Part shown: piece by piece, positions 33,594-43,605 of the stretch | Numbering within the stretch: the first letter of the stretch is position 1 | Layout of the letters: the number at the start of each line of letters is the position of its first letter | NCBI GenBank assembly: GCA_021397845.1 | Contig: CM038050.1 | Span: 115,371,891 to 115,435,890, forward strand | Length of the DNA: 64,000 nucleotides | Reading direction: 5' to 3' | From: Areca catechu | Lineage: Eukaryota > Streptophyta > Magnoliopsida > Arecales > Arecaceae | Translations under genes and position numbers: made by a program | Notes under the pieces: model-generated | Seen by the model: only the letters and a program-made list of their open reading frames with translations | Database searches by the model: none | What the model was told of the DNA's origin: nothing

Positions 33594-35468
33594 ATGTCCA
33601 CCCGGAATGGAGTACCCTATCAACCTGGTCAAACCCAACCTGATAAAGAGGCCATGATTAGAACTCTTACCGAAAGTATGACCAAATTGAGTCAGGATAT
33701 GATTGATACTGTTGTCCAATTTAGAGACCGAACCCAAGTACTTGAGGAGCCTAGGCATCGAAATTGGACCCTTGACTCAGAATTTTGTAGACCCCAACCT
33801 CACCCACACCCAGAGCCTAGGAGACCTTTATACAGGGATCCTGAACCTAATCATTGGAGGTTTGATCTAAGAGCCTATGACCATGATCTTGCCCCTGAGT
33901 CTAGCCCTAGAAGCCTATACCCATACTTGGTTGACTCAGAGAAAGGACCCGTTAGGAACACCGAACCTTATGCACCCACTTTTGATGGAAGTCAAGAGAC
34001 ATATATTAAGTGGGAAGAACAAATGGATCGATATTTTGAGTGCACTAACATATCGGAATTAGGACAAGTTAGGTTGGCTAAAACCAAGTTCACCAAACAT
34101 GCTAGGTCGCATTGGTATGCTATTGAGCATGAGTGTTATCAAAGAAAAGAGGAAATATATACTTGGAGAGATATGAGAAGTAAGTTGAGAGATAGGTATC
34201 TAGGTATATCCTATGAGAAAAGACTTTTAGACCAATGGTACCAATTGCGATAAGGTAATAGGCCTGTGTCTAAATATATCGAGGACTTCCAGTGGTATGA
34301 CATGAAATGCAATACCATTGAGACCGAAGCTCAGATCACATCGAGGTTTAGGGTTGGGTTACACCCAGACATTTATAGGAAGCTATGCCTTGAAAAGACC
34401 AATAAGTTAGACAGAGCCTACCAAGAAGCCCAAGACTATGAGTGGTCTTTAAGATATAACCAATCAAGTACATTGGACTTAAAGCCAACCTCTACCAACT
34501 TGAGTCAAGTTCCAATTGATCCAACATCCGTAGTGAACCAGACTTTTGTTTGTCAATTCCCACTTGTGTCACCTCTTGACCAGAAGGATAACACTAAGAA
34601 GGAGTTAGGCATGGCCATCCCAAAATTAGTTGACCTGACCAGAGCCGTACTTAAAGAGGAATCAAAGGAGAATAGATTAGAACCTTTTAGTGAGATTGAG
34701 GAAGAAATATATGAGCCTGACATAAGTTTGATAGATGAATATGAAGAAGAAGAATTTGAGGATATCTCTCCTGATAATTCAATTAACCAACTCCTACCTA
34801 ATGGGGTTATTGAGGGGACCCCTGCCACTCAAGGAATTCAGGAGCTAACCCTAAGAGAACACCCTTTTGAGGAAGTTCAGGAAGAGGAAATTACACCAAA
34901 TGAAAGTTTAAATGAGAATACCCCTGAACTCATTGAGGAATCCAAAGAAGACACCCCTGAGTCAAATCTGGTAGAGAAGTGTGAAGAAGGAAGGGGTTCA
35001 CAAGAATTGCCCATTGAGAAGGTCCAAGAACAAGAAAAAGACAGTAGCTTAGAGGACTTTCTAGATAAACATTCCAAAGACCTTCCTGATAACCTTCCAC
35101 CTTCTAGGAGCACCCAGCCTATCCTAGAACTTGCACTTGTAGACCCTCCTAGAGCAAATCATGAGGTTTGGATGAGTGCACCTATAGAACAATGTCCTCA
35201 TTTTAAGGTCGTCCTGAATAACCAAGGTTTGTTTCTTGTTTCCTATAAGCCACCTCAAAACTCTAATTCTTATTTCCTACCCTTCCCTGAATTTTCTCAT
35301 GTTTCTAGAGCTATGGGATTACACTTTACTGAGATTTCTAGGTTGCAAGACTCCTTAGAACCTATTAGGTTTGCCACCTACTTCTGGAAGACCTTATGGC
35401 ACCTACTAGGCATCCATAATAAGTTTTCATGCTCTGCATGCCCTCCTCCGACCCAAGGTCAAACCTAG
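33594..35468 (+). pseudogene. Element E gag / domain X fused ORF (one nonsense codon)
   Basis: The ATG at 33594 (MSTRNGVPYQPGQTQPD, as in C and G) opens a single frame of 625 codons, broken only by TAA at 34251-34253, where G has Gln (CAA). The order is coiled coil; Pro/Arg linker (EPRRPLYRDPEP); capsid (FDGSQETYIKWEEQMDRYFE ... LLDQWYQLR); no zinc knuckles; acidic spacer (EIEEEIYEPDISLIDEYEEE) with Pro/Glu repeats; the LPDNLPPSR segment that precedes RT in C and G; domain X (EQCPHFKVVLNNQGLFLVSY, 35185-35350); and an integrase-core remnant (ATYFWKTLWHLLGI, 35370-35420). Apart from one stop the ORF is intact, unusual for a defective element. The product would be a Gag-like protein with an unknown C-terminal part. 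Confidence 0.8.
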
Positions 35469-35785
35469 AGAGCCTTAGTTTGTTAGGTTTAGACCTAGGG
35501 TTCCTTTGGAATAAAGTCCATTCTTTAGGAATGCGTCCTCGGTCTAGTTTAGTTTTCTTGACCCTTTACTAGGCTTTGGCTCAGATTTTGGTTTGATTGA
35601 GAGCACCAGGAATTGGGATTTGTATTTTGTCCAGGGCTGAAATTGCATTCAATGTGTCGATCAATAGGTCTATAGGCTAGAGTCCCTTTGAAATTGTTCA
35701 TGGATACAAGCCTCACACACCACTTGATCTGATTTCACTATTAGCCCACACACACAAGTCCCTTGATGCACATGCATAGCATTTA
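35469..35785 (+). other. Element E spacer with AATAAA and integrase tail remnant
   Basis: This is a noncoding gap between the gag/domain X ORF and the chromodomain ORF. AATAAA is at 35510-35515. From about 35665 it reads the tail of the integrase core (SPFEIVHGYKPHTPLDL) with stops, so this is pol sequence that has lost its frame. Confidence 0.7.
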
Positions 35786-36445
35786 ATGGACTTGCATAAA
35801 GAAATTCATGCCAAAATAAATTTACGTAATGAAACTTATAAGAAGTTGGCTGATTCTCAAAGGCGAGTCAAAACTTTTATTGAGGGAGACTATGTAATGA
35901 TTAGGTTAAGGCCTGAACGGTTTCATCCGGGAACCGTTAGAAAGTTACATGCTAGAGGAGCTGGTCCATTTAGAGTGGTGAAGAGAGTAGGGTCCAATGC
36001 CTATGTGCTCGAGTTGCCTTCAGAACTAGGCATTAGCTCCACTTTCAACATTGCAGACCTAGTAAAGTATAGAGAGCCAGCTGTGATTCCCAGTGAGCCT
36101 TTTGAGCCTAATCCTGCACTTGAGAGTGAACCCAACCATGTGTGTCCAACAACAAACTGGCCTGTGAGGAAAGAGCAGATTGAAAAGATCCTGGATGATC
36201 AGGTTATCTATACTCATAATCGAGGATACCAAAGATACCTGGTCCGCTGGCAAGGAAGGCCAGATTCTGATGACTCTTGGATCTCCCGAGAAGAATTACA
36301 AGAATTGGACCCAGACCTCTTGGAGAGATACCAGAGCCAGCTTGATCCATACTCGACAGGGTCGAGTTCCTCCCACACCAGGAGAATTGGTGCGGGCACC
36401 AGACTCAGAAGAAGACTTCAGGGCTCCATCTGGATCTCTGATTAA
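35786..36445 (+). CDS. Element E integrase C-terminus with chromodomain (open frame)
   Basis: This 219-codon uninterrupted frame starts at a TTG or internal Met and carries no start of its own that I trust; it is the end of a former pol. It contains the linker (HAKINLRNETYKKLADSQRR), the GPF module (ARGAGPFRVVKRVGSNAYVL) and the chromodomain (YLVRWQGRPDSDDSWISREE, then LERYQSQ). Its last 19 codons lie in the 3' LTR. It stays open even though the catalytic core is gone. Retention could reflect function, constraint on the LTR-overlapping end, or youth. Confidence 0.7.
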   Translation: MDLHKEIHAKINLRNETYKKLADSQRRVKTFIEGDYVMIRLRPERFHPGTVRKLHARGAGPFRVVKRVGSNAYVLELPSELGISSTFNIADLVKYREPAVIPSEPFEPNPALESEPNHVCPTTNWPVRKEQIEKILDDQVIYTHNRGYQRYLVRWQGRPDSDDSWISREELQELDPDLLERYQSQLDPYSTGSSSSHTRRIGAGTRLRRRLQGSIWISD

Positions 36446-37974
36446 CCTTGCTCGAAGAATTAGGGTTTTCTGGTTTTGTAATAAGGGTTGACTTGGTCAA
36501 CTCAATTTTTTTAAGTCTGTATTTCCCTGTAATTTAAATTTTGTTGAGTCATGTTGACTCAGTACAAGTCCTAGTAAGTGGTCTAGGTCTTCTCCATGGT
36601 GCCACATTTTCTTCCAAGCCCAAGCAAGTGGGCGCCACACTCCCAGCCACACGCCAGAGTCCAGGAGGTGCCACATCTCCATCCCAGTGTCTTGGTCCCC
36701 ACACCCAAGGAAGCAAGAATTTTTCTTGAAGCCAAAATCAAGGAGGCGCCCCATATATACCTTAAAAGGCCAAGCTAAAGGAGGAAAGAGGCATTTCTTG
36801 GGGAGCACTTCAAGGGGGCGCCCAATCCATGCCTAAAAAGATCAAAGCAAAGTTGGGAAGAGCCATGACTTGGGGAGAAAGAAAAGGAGGTGTCCAAAAG
36901 AGTTGAGCCATGGAAGGAAAAATTTTTTCTTGAAGAGCAAGGCTAGGAGGCGCCACCTACTTACCATTTGGAGCCACCAATCAACACTTATGGAAGCTCT
37001 TGGCTGGCCATATGAGAAGGATTTGATTCTACAAGCCTAATTTGAAGATCCATCCTATTAGTCCCACATGGGAAGATGTAAAACCCTGACCTCTTGTAAA
37101 GACCTATAAAAAAAACCCCTCTTGTAAGTTTTAGAGGACAACTGATGAATGAATTCAATTTATGTGTGAGCAAACTTTGTGTTTCTCTCTTCCGCACTTG
37201 CATTCAAGTGTTGAGCTCCGTGAGGGAGTAAATCCGGGTTCCCTAGGAACCTTGATGAGGTGTGAGATCTCCAACCCCAAAACCCTAGGTTAGCCACTTC
37301 CATTCCAAACCCTAGCCGCCCAGCATCCTCTTCATTCCACCAAACCCTAGCCTACCCCATCTCTCACGGCCCCTCTCTCCAAGTAGAGGCTGACCACCAG
37401 CATCCAGGTCCAGTTCGGCTACTTCGAAGATGGAGCAAATCCCAGAGGAAGTCAGATCAGCATCCAGGAGAATCAGGATTTCAGCAACATCAGCTTTCAA
37501 GTTCTTCTATCTGGTAAATCCTTCCTTGAGTATCTGGTTCCATAACTTGTTCATCTTCTTTCCCAGATCTTGAGTTCAAAAGAAGCCAATTCTGCCAAAG
37601 GGCCAGTATTGGAGGATCCATTGCGAAGATATCTGAATCCGGGGATCCAACAATCTGCTCAAGAGAGTCCTTCCACTAAACACTGTGAAGATCACTGCCT
37701 AGTTTGTAACCCTTCTCTTCTCTTTACTTCTGTCTTGTTGAAAGTTCAGAGCGAAACCCTAGGTCTGGGATGTTCTCAACCCCTAGCGATCCTTTACTTC
37801 TGAACTACTCTGATAACCTAGTTTCTTTAAATTGCGTTTTCAATTATTACATAGTTTCTTTCAATTTAGTTTAACTTTCCTTTGAGTCAAAGCCGACTTC
37901 TGAAAATATATAAAAAAAAAATGAATTAGTCTTAATTTACTTCCGCATCGCATCTTCTCTTTTGTTCTGCATCA
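36388..37974 (+). repeat. Element E, 3' LTR
   Basis: This 1,587-bp LTR runs from TGGTGCGGGCACCAG to CTGCATCA, followed at once by the TSD GTGTA. It is nearly identical to 31065-32655. It contains no PBS copy at its end. Confidence 0.93.
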
Positions 37975-38921
37975 GTGTATGACACTAATACTAGGATGTG
38001 GGTCCTCATTAGAGAATGAGTTCACTGATATGATCCAACTTGAGAACATCTAATGGAGTCTTAGCTACATGTCAATAGAAGGTTCTCATAATGGGAGTGG
38101 TACAAGTAATCCTTTGACCTGAGACTACCATAAGTACCTTATGTACATGAACCCATGCTTTGGTTCAATTCTAATCATGACACTGAGTCATGCACAAGAT
38201 TGATACTGGGAATGGTGAATTGGATATGAAGGTAATGAGTAGGTCAACAAGGAATCGATCACTCTTAGTAAGAGGAGATTGCATCCAGCTAGTTATCAAT
38301 CGGATGATGATTCAAGGAATCTTTGATCAAAGTAAAGATATTAGAGATGATTTCTAATATCAAGATAATTGAATCATCAATATAAGATTGAGCTAGAAAC
38401 GAATGTAATATTGGAATTGACATATATCCATATCCATAATTATATTCTGGGTACAGGCTGATCGAGGGATTTAATTGTACTGTAACTTTCTACTGAAGGG
38501 TAGTTTTGGTGTTTCACCAGAATTTTCATATCTTCCGGGTAGACATGACACATTGCTAGACGTCAATCTTGTCTTGTGGATTGATTAAATTGAATGATCA
38601 CTTACTAGGAATAGTCCTAATTGATCATAATCGGGTAAGCCCGATTTGACCTAAATCGATTAGAAAGAGTTCTAATCAAATTAGGTCAACTTGTATTCGA
38701 ACCCACTGCTGGCTAGATGTGGAACCCAATGGGTCACACACTTAAGAGAATTGATCAAGGGTTTAATTTTGTAATTAAATCATTTTGCATGATGACACTC
38801 TAGCAAGTGTTGCAAATCCTAGCTTCTATTCGAATTAGATTCGAATTAGGGTTCCGGATTGGTTCAATTTGGGTTCTAATTGGATCTAATTAGACCCTAA
38901 TTGAGTTTATAGGGATTATGG

Positions 38922-40744
38922 TGGTGCGGGCACCAGACTCAGAAGAAGACTTCAGAGCTCCATCTGGATCTCTGATTAACCTTGCCCGAAGAATTAGGGT
39001 TTTTTGGCTTGTAATAAGGGTTGACTTGATCAACTCAATTTTAGCTTGAGTCTATATTACCTGCATTTTTATTTTGTTGAGTCATGTTGACTCAGTAGTG
39101 GACTAGGGCTTCAACCTGGGGTATTACATTTTCTCCCAAGGCCAAGAAAGTGGGCGCCACACTCCCAGCCATACGCCTGAGTCCATGGGGTGCCACATCT
39201 CCATCCAGTAGGCTTTGGTCCCCACACCACTGATAGCAGCTCCCTTCTCTCATGCGCCAATTGAGGAGAAATCCACCAGGGGTCCATAAATCAAGGGGGC
39301 GGTCCAAGACATTCCCAAAAGAACCAAACTATGAAAGGGAAGAAATTCTCTTGGAGAGAACTTCAAGGAGGCGCCCATTACCTGCCAAAAATACTCAAAA
39401 CAAAGTTAGAAAAAGCCATAACTTGGGGAGAAAGAAAAGGAGGTATCCAAAAAGGGTTGAGCCATGGAAGGAAGGAGATTTCTCTTGAAAAGCAAGGTTA
39501 GGAGGCACCCTAATCATTCCAACTAAAGCCAGATATAAAAGGCAACAAATTTTCTCTTAGAGGGCAAGGTTAAGAGGCGCTCAAACACTTCCAGATAAGG
39601 ACAAGCATAGAAGGAAAAAAATATTTTCTTGGAGGTCAAGACAAGGAGGCGCCACCCACTTTCCTTTTTTGAAGCCTCGATCATCTTTGAAATTATTTGG
39701 CCGGCCATATGAGTAGGGATTGATCCTACAATCCTAATTTGAAGATCCCCTCCTTTATTCCCACATGGGAAGATGTAAAACCCTACTCTCTTGTAATGTC
39801 CTATAAATTAAAACCCCTTTGTAAGTTCTAAGGAATCAGATGAATGAAACCAACTTTTTTTTGTGAGCAAACTCTGTGTTTTCTCTCTTCCGCACTTGCA
39901 TCCAGGTGTTGAACTTCGTGAGGGAGTAAATCCGGGTTCCATAGGAACCTTGAGGAGGTGTGAGATCTCCAAAACCCAAACCCTAGGTTAGCCACTTCTC
40001 CTCCAAAACTATAGCCGCCCACCATCCACTTCAATCCACCAAACCCTAGCCTATTCCACCTCCCACGGCCTCTCTCTCCAAGTCCAGGCCGACCACCAGC
40101 ATCCAGCTCCAGTCCGGATACTTCAGATCCAAAGCTCTTTTCAGAGGGAGTCGAATCAGCCTTCAAGAGAATCCGGATCTCAGCGACATCAGCCTTTAAG
40201 TTCTTCGACCTGGTAAATCCTTTTCTGAGTCTCTGAATCCATCACTTGTTTTTCTTCTTCCCAGATCTTGAGTTCAGGAGAAGCCGACCCAGCCACGAGG
40301 CCAGTATTGGAGGATCCATTGCGAAGATAACCGAATCCGAGGATCCAACAATCTGCTCGAGAGAGTTCTTCCATCCAAATTCTGTGAAGATCACTGTCTG
40401 GTTGGTAAACCATCTCTTCTGTTTATTTCTGTCCTGTTGAAAGTTCAAAGCAAAACCCTAGGTCTGGGAGTTTCTCAACCCCCAGCGATCCGTTACTTCT
40501 GAACTACTTTGATAACCTAGTTTTTCTAAATTGTGCTTTCAATCCTTACCTAGTTACCTTCAACTTAGTTTAACTTTACTTTGAGTCAAATCCAATTTCT
40601 GAAATATAAAAAAAAAAAAAAGAAAAAGGAATTAATCTTAATTTTACTTCCGCATACGCTTCTTGTTCTTTGTTCTGCATCATTTTTGGTATCAGAGCTT
40701 CCGTTCTGCATCAATTTTGGTATCAGAGCTTTCGTTCTGCATCA
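38922..40744 (+). mobile_element. Solo LTR F (C/E/G chromovirus family) with two PBS copies inside, TSD TATGG
   Basis: This 1,823-bp solo LTR starts TGGTGCGGGCACCAG and ends CTGCATCA. It is flanked by TATGG at 38917-38921 and 40745-40749. A TATAAAT box lies at 39802-39808. Its 3' end contains three LTR-tip copies (GCATCA at 40677-40682, 40708-40713 and the true end), separated by two full PBS sequences (40687-40698 and 40718-40729). The TSD follows the third tip, so the PBS copies are part of the LTR. It is inserted in Copia LTR K. Confidence 0.92.
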
Positions 40745-40818
40745 TATGGCTAACCCTATTGGCTAACCATGCACCTAGGCTGGCCCCCCACCCGCCCCTT
40801 GCATTTTCATGCCAAAAT

Positions 40819-40886
40819 GCCAAGAGTCCATGCGCTAATGGACTCTTGGCGCGCCATTTGGAAGAGTCCATGGTGCATGGACTCTT
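40819..40886. repeat. Two adjacent hairpin-forming inverted repeats in LTR K
   Basis: The first has perfect 13-bp arms, GCCAAGAGTCCAT (40819-40831) and its complement (40838-40850), with a 6-base loop. The second has 11-bp arms, AAGAGTCCATG (40862-40872) and complement (40876-40886), with a 3-base loop. The two are variants of one unit repeated in tandem within the Copia U3. Confidence 0.85.
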
Positions 40887-41941
40887 GGCGTGCCCTACTT
40901 AATTCTCCGATGAATTAAGATGGGACGGCCTCTTTTTTTAGAGTTAGCACCTTAGATATGCCCCCTTGGATGGGAATCCAATGGTTGATGGGTTTTTAAG
41001 AAAAAAAGAAAGTGCTGTTTCTTCCCGGTAGCGCGAAATAACATCTCTTCGGAGATGAAAAGTCGTGACTCCTTTCTTTTTAAAACATCATGACTTTTCC
41101 TTTAAGAAAGGCCGTCGGATTTAATCTGGAAGGCCGTGAGAAGGAGGGAAGGGGCGTGAGAAAATGAGAAGGGCATGAGAAGGAGTTTACGGAGAGTTGT
41201 GTGGGCGCCTCTCTGAAAACTATTTAAGGGGTCAGGAAAATCAGAACTCGTGTGATTGAAATCTGTAATGTTTTTATTTTTCTTCTTCCTCTCCAAAAGA
41301 CTCCTTCCCTCTTTTCTTGTTTTACATTGTTTCCTTTACAGAGGACTCCTCTGTCGAAACTCTGTTGCTGAACAAGAATAAAAGAGAAGGTCTCTGACGG
41401 TAAAGGAAAGAAGGAGTTCTGATATTCTTTCCTTTCTTTCTTACATTAAGACATTCTTGTCTTAATTTCTCCTCCAATTTAAGACAAGCCTATATCCTCT
41501 TAGGACAAGGTCTTATCTTCAAGACAAGGGTGTCTCAAAGGGCCAAGGTCTTAGTGGAAGGAGGAGAAAAGATAAAAGAAAGGGAGGCAACCTTTTGTGT
41601 GGAAGAATTCCAGCCATAATCCGAAGAATCGAGTTCTACGAAGAAGAACTCAATAGGAGGAACCATTGGACAAGAAGATAGTGTTCTTGATCATTGCTCT
41701 GTGTGGATCACCATCGGAGGGCGGACACCTGGATGCCTGGTGAATTCAGTTAGCCCCTTCAACTTCAAGTTTGTTGGAATAAGCGATTACAGGTTGGTAC
41801 CCTAATCCTAATTTGCATAGATATGCTTGTCATATGTTCTAGTCTTATTTAAGGAGTTCCTGGTTTAGGATTTTTGATGTGAATTTAGTTTCAATTTTGA
41901 AATTACCCTTCCACTGTGTTGCACCGGAACCCAACAAAATC

Positions 41942-42189
41942 TGGGTGACAGAGCCCTCCACCAAAGAAACTCATGGTGAACTAAGAGAAAGATGGCAAAG
42001 AAGAGAAGGAAGCCTAGAGACCAAACAAGAGCTCTCCTTCATCATGGGTCGAAGGAGAAGAACAGAAGAAGCAAAAGAAGGAAGAAGAAGGAGGGAAAGG
42101 TCTAACCTGCTAGAAATTTCAAACCCTGAGGCAAAGAAGAAGACTCAAGAAGAAGATGGACTCTACGGCCTTTTGTGCTCAAAACACCC
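41942..42189 (-). pseudogene. Element U continuation (5' side), decayed
   Basis: This sequence resumes directly after the AATCT junction of solo LTR K. On the minus strand it gives short frames (e.g. MKESSCLVSRLPSLLCHL, Ser/Leu rich) that run on into 30757. It is assigned to U only by continuity across the K insertion; no domain is recognisable. Confidence 0.4.
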
Positions 42190-42840
42190 TTAAGGGGGAA
42201 GGGGGCAGGAGGGCAAGCCCCTTTCAAGCACCTATAGAGTCCCGTTGCCTCGTACGAGTCGAAGACATGCACCTCTTCATCTTCCTAGCCAACCAAAGCT
42301 TGCCATGCTTTGGGATTCGTTGAGGGCGATGCTTCGATTTGGAGGTGCCCATGTCAATTTCGATGCAATAATTATTTTGTCCATAAAGGAAGGCTGACAT
42401 GGTGCCACTTCGTTGGGGCGGATGCACGATCTCTGGAGTGCCGGTGCTCGAGGCATTAATGTCATAGGAAATGCACCCTCCACATTAGCATGATCATTAC
42501 TCTCTTCATCCCGAGTGCTGCTTCATTCCCCAAGCTCGAGAGTGGGGGGCATTTGATGTGGCACAATCGCTAATATGGAGTCTATGTCAGTGATAGCTGG
42601 TGACTGCGCAGGTGAAAAGTGCCTCCTGGATGCAATGCCAAAATGAAGACCCGAGGGTGAGCCCTCCATCTTAGGTCAGCTCCTAATCGAGGCATGCTCA
42701 TAAGGCGAGCCCTCCATCTGAGGTCAATGTTGAGTCTCAGGTGGTGCATCCAAAATTTTAAGGGGATGGGCCAAGGTTCAGGTTGGTCTGGTTTATCATG
42801 GTCACACACAATGTATCTAGGGCTAAGAGTGAGTCTGGGA
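42190..42840. other. Unassigned stretch before Copia element M
   Basis: No gene or known element is recognised. Minus-strand frames at 42224-42427 and 42277-42483 overlap each other and show no domain. An imperfect direct repeat (GAGCCCTCCATCT.AGGTCA) occurs at about 42660 and 42708. The stretch may be more of U or the start of the Copia M LTR. Confidence 0.3.
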
Positions 42841-43503
42841 TGACTCTCATATGTTAGACTGAGTTTTTGGTCAGTCTGAGCATTAGAGCCGGCTTAGTTC
42901 TGGTCCGATTCGACTCTAATGTTTGGCACGGCATGGATGCAGGGAGGAGTTTTGCCGAGAGTTAGCTCGGTCTGCTTGGAGTCGGCTAAGTTATCCTGAG
43001 AGTTGGCTCAAACAGCTAGGAGTTAGCTTTGTTCTGTAGAACTTATAAATTTTTGTCTAGACGAGTCGACTCGAGGGGTTCGAGCTGACTCTCCAGAGTG
43101 CTCCCTACAGCATGGAGTCGACTCGAGGGGATCGAGCCGACTCAAATGACGGGATCTTTTGAATCACATGTTGCCGTGCCCGGGAAGTTCTGGAGGGCTA
43201 GGTCCTTTGCGATCTAGGTATATATATATTTATGTAAGTTAGGATGGTTATGAGTGAGGAGAAGAGAGAGAAGGTCATTTGTAACAAGTCCAAGGAAATA
43301 ACCGAAATGAAGAATCTGCTCCGTTTCTTCTAGATCTTATTCTTTCTTCTTTCCCTCTTCTTCACTTCTTGATCAATCCAAGGGATCGATTGATCTTTGT
43401 TTGACCTGTATCTTATCGTGATCATTGTGCATCACTGGCCGAGGGTCTTTTGCACAACTGGATCGCTTCCACTAGTGTGGATTTGCTGGATCTTCTCCTT
43501 TAA
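42841..43503 (+). repeat. Copia element M, 5' LTR (left border uncertain)
   Basis: LTR-like sequence ends just before the PBS at 43506 (CTTCTCCTTTAA; the final CA is probably mutated). It holds a strong TATA run at 43219-43230 and, upstream, two 29-bp direct repeats (43063-43091 and 43115-43143) that contain the palindromes GAGTCGACTC and CTCGAG. No second LTR is visible, so the start is a guess at a TG near 42841. Confidence 0.45.
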
Positions 43504-43505
43504 TT

Positions 43506-43516
43506 TGGTATCAGAG
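43506..43516 (+). other. Primer-binding site, Copia element M
   Basis: TGGTATCAGAG is complementary to initiator-Met tRNA. It lies 90 bases before the gag ATG at 43606. Confidence 0.9.
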
Positions 43517-43605
43517 TGAGGTTGATTGAAGAAGGGAAGATCTCTACATCCAAGAAGTGCTAGAAGGTAAGATCTAGTACATATTGATTCTACTTTATTG
43601 TGGTA

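Larger units (their letters stand above)
31065..37974 (+). mobile_element. Element E: complete non-autonomous chromovirus, TSD GTGTA
   Basis: E is 6,910 bp: 5' LTR 31065-32655, tandem PBS, leader, gag-like ORF, spacer, integrase C-terminus with chromodomain, and 3' LTR 36388-37974. GTGTA flanks it at 31060-31064 and 37975-37979. It has no protease active site, RT, RNase H or integrase core. LTR ends, PBS and leader match autonomous C and G, so those are the likely source of enzymes. The two LTRs differ at only a few percent of sites by eye, which points to a fairly recent insertion. Confidence 0.95.
30758..41936 (+). mobile_element. Solo LTR K (Ty1/Copia type), interrupted by E and F, TSD AAATC
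   Basis: K consists of 30758-31064, 37980-38921 and 40750-41936 (about 2.4 kb). It starts TAAAAGGGATATGCCCTACA (TG probably mutated to TA) and ends GAACCCAACA, the style of monocot Copia LTRs. AAATC flanks it at 30753-30757 and 41937-41941, and U sequence lies on both sides. A TATTTAA box is at 41221-41227. There is no PBS or internal region, so it is a solo LTR. The U3 contains two hairpins at 40819-40886. Confidence 0.75.
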
